Assembly: GCA_023430725.1 (NCBI GenBank)
Contig: JAEYZD010000150.1
Location: forward strand, 1-6,099
DNA length: 6,099 nucleotides
Origin: Bacteroidota bacterium
GTDB taxonomy: Bacteria; Bacteroidota; Bacteroidia; Bacteroidales; VadinHA17
Direction of reading: 5' to 3'
Below, one piece after another: positions 1 through 6,099 of this stretch. The stretch's first letter is position 1, and the number at the start of each line of letters is the position of its first letter. The translations under genes were made by a program, and so were the position numbers. The notes below the pieces were generated by a model that saw only the letters and a program-made list of their open reading frames with translations, was not told where the DNA came from and did not search any database.

Positions 1-3000
1 TTAAGAGCCTGTGCATTACAATGGACGGCAGGGGAGTGATGTACTTCGGCAATGAGGACGGAGGCATAACGACCTGTGACGGAAGCTCCTGGGACAGAAT
101 AGTCACTCCAGGAGTCGGGAAAGTAACTGCGCTTGTTACAGATTCTCGAGGGATGGTTTTTGCCGGCGGGGATACCGGCTTTGGTTACCTCCGGCCATCA
201 CAGTCAGGAAAACTTGTCTGGCAGTCACTTACGGAAATGATCAGTGATACGGCTGTCACCGGAACCCCTGGTCCCATAACCTCGGTTGTTTCTGATACCA
301 ATGGAGTCTGCTTCACTGACGGAAAACGTCTCTACAGACTCACAGCAGGTACTGATTCGCTGACTGTGATCAACATGGAAGAGGATTCAGGAATAAATTC
401 CGTCACAGCCCTGGCATCATTTGACAACAGATTGTTCATTGCAGATAACAGTAAGGGACTCTTTGTCATCGGAGACGGGACTGTTGAAAGAATTCCCGGC
501 GGCGAGAAGGCAGCGGGAAACCGGTTTGTCAGGATGCTTCCTTATGACAGGGACAACCTGATAATTGCCGCCAACGGGAAAGGTCTGATGCTTTTTAATG
601 TACGAACCGGGACACTTACTGAGAATTTCGGTGACAGAAGGACTGTGTCGGTTCTCCGAAGCGGGGTTCTGACTGATATTGCCATTCTTAACGGAAATGT
701 AATTGCAGCCGGCCTTGCCGCAAAAGGTGGCGTGTACATCATAAGTCATGAAGGAGAACTGCTCCAGCATATCTCTGAGCAAACTACCGCTGTCAGGGAG
801 GCTTCGGTTACAGCCATGTACTGTGATCACCCATCCAACGCACAGCTGTGGTTCTGCACCACAGGATTCATAAACAGGGCCTGTGTCTCCCTTCCTGCCG
901 GAGAGTTCGGGGATGCCGCAGGGATTGCTTCGATACCCCTGACTCTTGCAGGGTTTGCTGATTCTGTCTTCGTTGCTGCTGAAAATGGCCTCTACAAGAG
1001 CTTCACAGACAGGACAGGAGTGATGCGGTTCAGAAGAATCAGAAGCCAGGGAGCAGAGATAAGGGACCTCCTTACCGCAGATCCGGGCGACGGAACAGTC
1101 CTGCTCTGTGCAACCCACAGCGGCCTGCTGCAGATTGACGAAGAGGGCGATGCCACGCGCTTTCTCAACCGGCTGCCGTTATCAAAACTCAGAAGTGACA
1201 GGGATGATCCAACACTTCTGGTTGCCGGCTCTGATGACGGAACGATCAGAATCCTCCGCTATGACGACAAAGAATGGACCGTTGAACACCTCCATCTCGG
1301 CACTGTGGGAGGTAGAATCATCGGGATTGAACAATCATTACCAGGGGAGTGGTGGTTCCTTACGGCTGCTCCTGCCTCACTCGTACGCATGCACTGCGAA
1401 CAAAACGACACAACCTTAATCTCTTACGGACGGGATAACGGTATTGTCAGTGACACAATAAACAGCATGACTCTTATTGACGACAGGCTATACCTTTGCA
1501 CGGGTCAGGGAATATTCATATATAACAGGCAGGAAGACACCTTTGAGAAAGACCGGGATCTTGCCGGTGAATCCTTTGACAATGCAAACATAACGATGCT
1601 GTTCCGGACACCTGAAGGTGAGACTGTTGTGTCTGGCTTTGATACCCGTTACTTTGACGCCATTGTAACAACCACCAGGCAGGGTCATGTTGTCTTCAGG
1701 CGCCAGTTTGACTTTCTGCCGGATATTGCAACCACGGGCATTGCATGGATTGACGGATCAGTGTGGCTTGCCAAGGGGCGAAGCCTGTTCGTCACGGACA
1801 AGTCCAAAATTGCTTTCAGATACGGGGATTTTAAAACGATTTTTACCAGGATCACCTCCGGGAGGAACATCCTTATGGACGGCACCTTTTATACAGAGAC
1901 GCCGGCAGGGATGAGGATCCCTTCTGCCATGCAGCCGGTCAAGCCAGCGGTTAGGCTCAGGCACGCAGATAACAGCATCTCTTTCGTATGGTCTGCAACA
2001 TACTATGTCAATGAGTGGCAGACAGAGTACAGGTCGAAACTGGAGGGTTTTGACGATGAGTGGTCCGGCTGGGAGTACAGGCGTGGCAGGGACTATACGA
2101 ATCTGCCTGCAGGCGATTACGTTTTCATGTTAAAGACCAGGACAATCTCCGGACCGGAAGGAGAGGACCAGAGATACGCCTTCACTGTCTGGAAACCATG
2201 GTATGCTTCACTCGTGGCAAAGCTGTTCTACCTTGTTGGCTTTGCCTGGCTCTTATTCATCCTGATCAGGTATTTCGCCCGGCGTCTGAGGCTTAAGAAT
2301 CAGCGGCTTGAGAGTCTTCTAAGCCAGAGGAATGCAGCTACTGCACGGGGCAGAAATGAGATCGCAGGATTGGAAAAGTATGCCGGCCTGATTCAGCATT
2401 CGATGCAGCCTTCAGCCACCAGACTGGCCCGGGCTTTCCCGAACAGCTTCGTGATGAACCGCCCGATGAGTACTGTCAGCGGGGATTTCTTCTGGGTGAT
2501 GACCAGGGGAGAACGGACGCTGATAGCAGTGGGCGACTGCACCGGACACGGAGTCCCCTCGTCACTCAGGACAGCAATGGCACTCTCTTTCCTTGATGAA
2601 ATAGGCCTTAGGAGCGATGGAATGAATTCTTCAGCCATTCTCAGGGAGTTCCGCAAGAAACTGGATGACACATTCCGCGCACTGCCGGAGTCCGAGGTTC
2701 TTCAGGAGGGGATTGACATATCTGTGCTGACAATTGACCGCGCGGTCAGAACGGTGCAGTACTCAGGAGCTGCCTCCCAGTGCTTCAGGGTAAGGGAGAT
2801 GAGTGACCAGGAGCTGAACAGGTGGGAAAACGGGGAGTTCAAGCCAAATGAAGGCACCATGGTAAGCGGCAAACACCTGCTGGAGACTGTCTATGGCGAC
2901 AGGATACCCCTCGGCATGCATCCCGGAGCTGACCATGAATTCACACAACATACATGGAAACTTGAACGGGAATCATCATATTATCTCTTCACAGACGGAT

Positions 3001-3188
3001 ATGCTGACCAGTTCAACGGTGTCACCGGGAGGAAATTCCTGAAAAAGAACATGCGCAGGCTGATACTTGATATCCGCAATTACCCGATGTCCAGACAGAA
3101 GGAGATTCTCGCCGAACGACTTGAAAGCTGGATGGGCAATGCTCCCCAGACGGATGATATCATAGTTGCCGGCTTAAGGATTGAGTGA
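1..3188 (+). CDS. Propeller/Y_Y_Y sensor fused to SpoIIE-type PP2C phosphatase (5' partial)
   Basis: Predicted membrane sensor that controls a cytoplasmic serine/threonine phosphatase. Residues are numbered from the Met at 21, but the frame is open to the window edge (first whole codon at 3) and the upstream codons continue a propeller strand, so the true start and any signal peptide are missing. Residues 1 to about 620 are degenerate beta-propeller repeats of the two-component-regulator type (for example GDTGFGYLRP near 50). A Y_Y_Y domain follows at about 645-705 (YRSKLEGFDDEWSGW, then LPAGDYVF), one membrane helix at 731-752, a basic linker and short coiled coil at 753-790, then the SpoIIE/PP2C domain from about 790 to the end. 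Its metal-site motifs are intact: SGDFFW (D822), GDCTGHG (D839), FTDGYADQF (D992) and TDDI (D1045, D1046). In this architecture the phosphatase occupies the place of a histidine kinase; known relatives act on anti-sigma-factor antagonists or similar phosphoproteins, but no such partner is visible here. The domain calls are strong; the ligand and target are unknown. Confidence 0.93.
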   Translation, partial: KSLCITMDGRGVMYFGNEDGGITTCDGSSWDRIVTPGVGKVTALVTDSRGMVFAGGDTGFGYLRPSQSGKLVWQSLTEMISDTAVTGTPGPITSVVSDTNGVCFTDGKRLYRLTAGTDSLTVINMEEDSGINSVTALASFDNRLFIADNSKGLFVIGDGTVERIPGGEKAAGNRFVRMLPYDRDNLIIAANGKGLMLFNVRTGTLTENFGDRRTVSVLRSGVLTDIAILNGNVIAAGLAAKGGVYIISHEGELLQHISEQTTAVREASVTAMYCDHPSNAQLWFCTTGFINRACVSLPAGEFGDAAGIASIPLTLAGFADSVFVAAENGLYKSFTDRTGVMRFRRIRSQGAEIRDLLTADPGDGTVLLCATHSGLLQIDEEGDATRFLNRLPLSKLRSDRDDPTLLVAGSDDGTIRILRYDDKEWTVEHLHLGTVGGRIIGIEQSLPGEWWFLTAAPASLVRMHCEQNDTTLISYGRDNGIVSDTINSMTLIDDRLYLCTGQGIFIYNRQEDTFEKDRDLAGESFDNANITMLFRTPEGETVVSGFDTRYFDAIVTTTRQGHVVFRRQFDFLPDIATTGIAWIDGSVWLAKGRSLFVTDKSKIAFRYGDFKTIFTRITSGRNILMDGTFYTETPAGMRIPSAMQPVKPAVRLRHADNSISFVWSATYYVNEWQTEYRSKLEGFDDEWSGWEYRRGRDYTNLPAGDYVFMLKTRTISGPEGEDQRYAFTVWKPWYASLVAKLFYLVGFAWLLFILIRYFARRLRLKNQRLESLLSQRNAATARGRNEIAGLEKYAGLIQHSMQPSATRLARAFPNSFVMNRPMSTVSGDFFWVMTRGERTLIAVGDCTGHGVPSSLRTAMALSFLDEIGLRSDGMNSSAILREFRKKLDDTFRALPESEVLQEGIDISVLTIDRAVRTVQYSGAASQCFRVREMSDQELNRWENGEFKPNEGTMVSGKHLLETVYGDRIPLGMHPGADHEFTQHTWKLERESSYYLFTDGYADQFNGVTGRKFLKKNMRRLILDIRNYPMSRQKEILAERLESWMGNAPQTDDIIVAGLRIE

Positions 3189-3833
3189 GGCCCCGGATCC
3201 GAATTCGTCACTTAAACGGTAGAAGATTCCATGTTCATTGCCCTCGTAGACAATCAGTCCGCACAGGATGAAGTCACTTAAAATCTTCTCAGCCTTTTTT
3301 GAATTTATAGATGCAAGTTCGCGGAACTCCGCCACTGTGATGCGGCCACCCCGTCGCAGGTGATCAAGCAGCATGTTCTCCGTCTCATCGAATCGCAACA
3401 GCAGTCCGCGTGACTTCTCCGTGCGTCTCCAAACCTGAAGTATCACCCTGTCAGCCATGCAGTTCTGGTCGTGCTGCCGGAAGTAGGCCCTCCATCTTCC
3501 GTGTTCATCCTTCGCCTTTACAGGTATCTCCGTGCTCTTCGGAACATCTGTCTCAAGAATGGTTTTACCGTTGATAGTGTGATTCCTGGTTCTGACGGTT
3601 ACCTCGGGGATGCAATGGAGTCTTGCAGCTGCATCAATCATATAATACTCCTCATCTGTTCTGACACCGGCCACAGAGCCGTTATCCCTAACTCCGATAA
3701 GCAGTTTTCCTCCGGCGGTGTTTGAGAAGGCGGATAGGGTACGGGCGATCTTCTGAGGATCAGAGATGCAGTATTTGAAGTCAAGCTTCAATCCTTCGCC
3801 ACCGGAGATCAGGTTGTGGATATATCGCCCCAT
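3174..3833 (-). CDS. AlbA_2 (Schlafen-type) domain protein with winged-helix-like C-terminus
   Basis: A 219-residue protein with an N-terminal AlbA_2 domain (residues about 13-125). Its hallmarks are E13 and LDFK (17-20), then AFSNTAGGKLLIGV (35-48) with DNGSVAGV after it, as in the family often annotated as putative ATP-binding or transcriptional regulator proteins. The segment from EEYYMIDAAA to the PKSTEIPVKA stretch closely resembles compact AlbA_2 proteins common in Bacteroidetes. Residues about 150-207 have the pattern of a winged helix-turn-helix (ITVAEFRELASINSKKAEKI, then a GLIVYEGN wing). The C-terminal ATPase-like domain found in longer members is absent, so ATP binding should not be assumed. 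The start at 3833 is preceded only by a weak AGG about five bases upstream, unremarkable in this phylum. The gene converges on the sensor-phosphatase and its last 15 bp overlap it. A DNA- or RNA-binding regulatory role is plausible from the fold but unproven. Confidence 0.88.
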   Translation of the reverse strand: MGRYIHNLISGGEGLKLDFKYCISDPQKIARTLSAFSNTAGGKLLIGVRDNGSVAGVRTDEEYYMIDAAARLHCIPEVTVRTRNHTINGKTILETDVPKSTEIPVKAKDEHGRWRAYFRQHDQNCMADRVILQVWRRTEKSRGLLLRFDETENMLLDHLRRGGRITVAEFRELASINSKKAEKILSDFILCGLIVYEGNEHGIFYRLSDEFGSGASLNP

Positions 3834-3995
3834 AATTGCCTGAATAATTGCTGTGTGACAGCTCCACTAAAATAAGATAAAATATTTGTATATTGGCTCA
3901 GTGAGACCCGGCAGGCAGGCATGGCAAACATGTTTTTATCAACAGGTCCCCGGGGCAAAAAGCAGCAATCAGAAACCGAATACAAATACTTATTT
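3834..3995. other. Divergent intergenic region
   Basis: This 162-bp gap lies between the divergent starts of the AlbA_2 gene (minus) and the reductase (plus), so it should hold promoters for both. It is A/T-rich at 3865-3895 and again just before 3996. A perfect CCCCGGGG palindrome lies at about 3947-3954, flanked by T5 (3932-3936) and A5 (3957-3961); it has no loop and is not a convincing terminator. The plus-strand frame of the reductase is open back to an ATG at 3921, but those 25 codons look non-coding because they would bury a Tat signal peptide. I found no convincing minus-strand promoter and no recognisable riboswitch. Confidence 0.6.
3855..3883 (+). promoter_or_regulatory. Candidate promoter for the reductase operon
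   Basis: GTGACA at 3855-3860 and TAAAAT at 3878-3883 are separated by exactly 17 bases and each matches the sigma-70 -35/-10 consensus at five of six positions. AATATTTG at 3881-3888 overlaps this and is one mismatch from the Bacteroidetes -7 element TAnnTTTG, but no TTG lies at the expected -33 distance. Transcription from here would leave an untranslated leader of about 100 bases before the start at 3996. The match is by eye in an A/T-rich stretch, and Bacteroidetes do not normally use the classic sigma-70 consensus, so this is only a candidate. Confidence 0.3.
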
Positions 3996-5177
3996 ATGAA
4001 GCGCAGAACATTTTTCAGGTCAGGCATTGCAGGTGCCGCAGGGATAACGATGCTTGGCACTCCGGTTCTTGCCGGGAGCGGCCGACTTTCTGAAGGTGAG
4101 ATAGTCTACAGGACACTTGGCAGGACTGGTTTGAAACTGCCGGTTGTCAGCTTCGGTGTGATGAGGTCTGACAACAACGCTCTTGTCAAGGCCGCCTATG
4201 AATCAGGGATGAAGATGTTTGACACCGCCCACGGTTACATGAACGGCAGGAACGAGGAGATGCTCGGAGGATTTTTCAGCCAGGTGCCGCGTGATTCATT
4301 TGTGATTGCCACCAAGGTCAAGCCTGCCGGAGTAGACCGTGCAGGACTGCCTACCAAAGAGACAACCGCTGCCGACTTCCTTGAAAAGTTTGATCTCAGC
4401 CTCTCCAGGCTGAAGATGGATTATGTTGACATACTCTACATGCATGCGGCTGACTCTGTCGAGCTTGTAAGGCATAAGGAGATCGTCAATGTCATGCTCG
4501 ATCTGAAGAAGAAGGGCAGGGTAAGGTTTATCGGCATCTCCACTCACAAGAATGAGCCGCTTGTGATAAACACGATGGCGGAGGACGGGATATGGGATGT
4601 GGTGCTCACCTCATATAACTATCGCCAGACCTACCTGCAGGAGCTGAACAGCGCCATTGACAGGGCAGCAGCTGCCGGAATGGGCATTGTTGCGATGAAG
4701 ACGATGGCAGGAGGATGGCTTGACAGGGAGAGGACAAAACCCGTGAATGTACAGGCAGCGCTCAGATGGGTTATCTCGAACCCCAGTGTGCATACAACCA
4801 TTCCGGGGATCACGGCGTTTGACCAACTGGAGACTGACCTGAGAATCATGAAGGATGTTGCACTGACGGAGGAGGACAAGGCAGGGCTCATCGCCGAGGC
4901 AGGGATGCCCGGGCTTTACTGCAATGCCTGCAGTCAATGTGTGCCGGGCTGTCCGAACAACCTGCCGATACCGGAAATGATGAGAGCATATATGTACTCC
5001 TACGGTTACCGCAGTGCGGCAATGGCTTCGGAACTGCTTACCGAGGCCCGGGTTCCTTCCGATCCCTGTGCCGGATGCACTGAATGCACAGCCACCTGCG
5101 TAAAGGGGTTTGACATAAGGGAGAAGATCACGGATATCTCCAGGCTGGTGAATGTACCGTATGACCTGCTTGCATAA
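3996..5177 (+). CDS. Tat-signal aldo/keto reductase with C-terminal double 4Fe-4S ferredoxin module
   Basis: Predicted exported oxidoreductase of the iron-sulfur aldo/keto reductase group (COG1453-like), 393 residues. I chose the ATG at 3996 over the in-frame ATG at 3921 because it opens directly with a twin-arginine signal: KRRTFFR at residues 2-8, a hydrophobic glycine/alanine-rich stretch, and a possible cleavage site after PVLA near residue 26. The TIM-barrel reductase spans about 35-300, and the catalytic tetrad is complete: D76 and Y81 (FDTAHGY), K107 (ATKVK) and H150 (YMHAAD). The C-terminal tail carries two cluster motifs, C309-x2-C312-x2-C315-x3-C319-P and C358-x2-C361-x2-C364-x3-C368, as in 2[4Fe-4S] ferredoxins. 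Family members usually reduce carbonyls with NADPH; substrate and electron partner here are unknown. No clear Shine-Dalgarno precedes the start, only an A/T-rich stretch. The next gene begins one base after the stop, which suggests co-transcription and translational coupling. Folding in the cytoplasm with its cofactors and Tat export is inferred from the signal. Confidence 0.92.
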   Translation: MKRRTFFRSGIAGAAGITMLGTPVLAGSGRLSEGEIVYRTLGRTGLKLPVVSFGVMRSDNNALVKAAYESGMKMFDTAHGYMNGRNEEMLGGFFSQVPRDSFVIATKVKPAGVDRAGLPTKETTAADFLEKFDLSLSRLKMDYVDILYMHAADSVELVRHKEIVNVMLDLKKKGRVRFIGISTHKNEPLVINTMAEDGIWDVVLTSYNYRQTYLQELNSAIDRAAAAGMGIVAMKTMAGGWLDRERTKPVNVQAALRWVISNPSVHTTIPGITAFDQLETDLRIMKDVALTEEDKAGLIAEAGMPGLYCNACSQCVPGCPNNLPIPEMMRAYMYSYGYRSAAMASELLTEARVPSDPCAGCTECTATCVKGFDIREKITDISRLVNVPYDLLA

Positions 5178-5178
5178 A

Positions 5179-6033
5179 ATGACCGGAAAGATGATGAGAA
5201 GATACCTGCTTACAGCAATACTGCTTACAGCCACTGTCAGCTTACTTGAGGGCCAGCAACTCTTTCCCGAACTTAAAAAGTACAGGATGAGCAGTGAATA
5301 TCCTGTGTACACACCCGATGATCTCTGGGATTATATAAACGGCGCTGCAGACGGTTACCTGGCTCTGGGATTCATTGATCTGAACATCAGGGAGTACACC
5401 AGGGGCAAAAACATGATCAAGGCCGAGATATACAGGTTCGGTAATGATGCCATGGCATTCGGGATCTATTCAATGGAACGTTCTCCGGGTTACAACTTCA
5501 TTCCGGCGGGGGTACAGGGTTACAACGAGGACGGTGCGCTCAACTTTTACAAGGACCGGTATTATGTTAAGATCATGAGCCACTCAGGATCCGCCAAAGT
5601 AAATGATGCCATGGTTGAACTTGCAGGACTCATTTCATCCAAAATTGAAGGCAAAGGTGAATTCCCTTCGATGCTTGGGCTTTTCCCCTCGGAGGGGAGG
5701 CTTATGAACGAGGAGACCTACCTGCTGGAGAGTGTTCTTGGCCATGATTATCTCAGGGGCGCTTTCAGGGTTGCCTATGAGGTTGATGGAGACAGGTTTG
5801 ACATTTATCTGTTCAGCAGGGATGATATGTCTGAGGTTGCTGCAATGGCTTCAAGGCTTGCAGGCGAGGCATTCTCACCTGAAGAATCAGTTTTCAAGTA
5901 TGCCTTTGAGGATGGATTCAACGGTGTTATCCATCTGGCCAGGAAGGGAGGCATGCTCTTGGTCATCAGCGGGCTTGGCCTTGACAAGACCGCACTGGCA
6001 GAGAGTTACATCACGCGCATGCTGGAGCGCTGA
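5179..6033 (+). CDS. Exported protein of unknown function, probably DUF6599 family
   Basis: A protein of 284 residues if it starts at 5179. The ATG at 5179 lies one base after the reductase stop; ATGs at 5191 and 5194 follow in frame, the former directly after GGAAAG, so the true start could be any of the three. An upstream in-frame ATG at 5152 would overlap the reductase and is less likely. All three preferred starts give a signal peptide: basic n-region (KMMRRY), hydrophobic core (LLTAILLTATVSLL) and probable cleavage near LEGQQ at residues 23-27. There is no lipobox cysteine and no second membrane helix, so a soluble periplasmic or secreted protein is expected. The mature part has the segment YINGAADGYLALGF (52-65) and then IKAEIYRFGNDAMAFGIYSMERSP, which I recall as typical of DUF6599 proteins; this assignment is from memory. 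No catalytic motif is recognisable. Its position suggests it works with, or in the same compartment as, the Tat-signal reductase. Confidence 0.83.
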   Translation: MTGKMMRRYLLTAILLTATVSLLEGQQLFPELKKYRMSSEYPVYTPDDLWDYINGAADGYLALGFIDLNIREYTRGKNMIKAEIYRFGNDAMAFGIYSMERSPGYNFIPAGVQGYNEDGALNFYKDRYYVKIMSHSGSAKVNDAMVELAGLISSKIEGKGEFPSMLGLFPSEGRLMNEETYLLESVLGHDYLRGAFRVAYEVDGDRFDIYLFSRDDMSEVAAMASRLAGEAFSPEESVFKYAFEDGFNGVIHLARKGGMLLVISGLGLDKTALAESYITRMLER

Positions 6034-6054
6034 AGGCTACGGCAATAAGGAATA

Positions 6055-6086
6055 AAAAAAGGTGTCCCGTGAGAGACACCTTTTTT
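6055..6086 (+). terminator. Bidirectional rho-independent terminator
   Basis: A perfect inverted repeat has arms GGTGTC (6061-6066) and GACACC (6075-6080) around an 8-base loop. The A6 before it and T6 after it extend pairing to 12 bp. The T-run serves plus-strand transcripts and the A-run gives a U-run on the minus strand, so it could stop transcription from both sides. It begins 21 bases after the stop of the DUF6599-like gene and closes the reductase operon. Its symmetry hints that the next gene to the right may be convergent, but that gene is outside the window. Confidence 0.9.
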
Positions 6087-6099
6087 ATTTCGGTATGAT

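Noticed and set aside
417..1118. Minus-strand open frame of 233 codons inside the sensor-phosphatase gene.
   Set aside because: It is fully antisense to a well-supported coding region; its translation is cysteine- and serine-rich with no recognisable domain. A shadow frame.
3195..3206. Adjacent BamHI and EcoRI sites (GGATCCGAATTC), giving an EFGS sequence near the AlbA_2 C-terminus, as in a cloning linker.
   Set aside because: Both flanking genes read through intact with similar codon style, and no other vector-like sequence is present. Chance is the simpler explanation, though reads spanning the junction would settle it.
3911..3920. Short GCAGGCAGGC tandem repeat.
   Set aside because: It is only about two and a half units of four bases, too short to treat as a meaningful repeat or array.
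3921..3995. N-terminal extension of the reductase from the ATG at 3921.
   Set aside because: It would place about 25 polar residues before a twin-arginine signal that begins naturally at the Met at 3996.
5152..5178. Upstream in-frame ATG for the DUF6599-like gene, overlapping the reductase end.
   Set aside because: The signal peptide is better formed from the Met at 5179, 5191 or 5194, and the extra residues overlap conserved-frame coding of the reductase.
4611..5312. Minus-strand open frame of 233 codons across the end of the reductase and the start of the DUF6599-like gene.
   Set aside because: It is antisense to two supported genes, has no domain pattern, and its composition is explained by the opposite strand.
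5732..6055. Plus-strand open frame of 107 codons inside the DUF6599-like gene.
   Set aside because: It is an alternative frame within a better-supported gene and has no family resemblance.

Overview
The window looks like an ordinary chromosomal segment of a Bacteroidetes-type bacterium, possibly an uncultured member of the Bacteroidales. The inference rests on gene types: a propeller/Y_Y_Y sensor fused to a SpoIIE phosphatase, a compact AlbA_2 protein of a form common in that phylum, and genes with little or no Shine-Dalgarno sequence. Base composition is roughly balanced and looks even across the genes. I see no rRNA, tRNA, CRISPR array, insertion sequence or phage gene.

Layout: (1) positions 1-3188, plus strand: the 3' part of a large membrane sensor-phosphatase. 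The reading frame is open to the left edge, so the true start and the probable signal peptide lie outside. (2) 3174-3833, minus strand: an AlbA_2 (Schlafen-type) protein with a winged-helix-like C-terminus, convergent with gene 1 and overlapping it by 15 bp. (3) 3834-3995: a 162-bp divergent intergenic region with a candidate promoter. (4) 3996-5177, plus strand: an aldo/keto reductase with a Tat-type signal and a C-terminal double 4Fe-4S ferredoxin module. (5) 5179-6033, plus strand: a small protein with a predicted signal peptide, probably of the DUF6599 family, starting one base after the reductase stop. (6) 6055-6086: a strong, nearly symmetric hairpin terminator closing this two-gene unit.

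Functionally there are two stories. The left gene is a one-protein signalling device: a predicted periplasmic beta-propeller senses something and controls a cytoplasmic PP2C-type serine/threonine phosphatase, probably through a partner protein not in this window. The right pair looks like a bicistronic operon for two exported proteins, one an iron-sulfur oxidoreductase and the other of unknown role. The AlbA_2 gene between them is on the opposite strand and has no evident functional tie to either side. The most interesting point is the reductase/DUF6599 pair, since an NADPH-type enzyme with iron-sulfur clusters carrying a Tat signal raises the question of its electron donor outside the cytoplasm.
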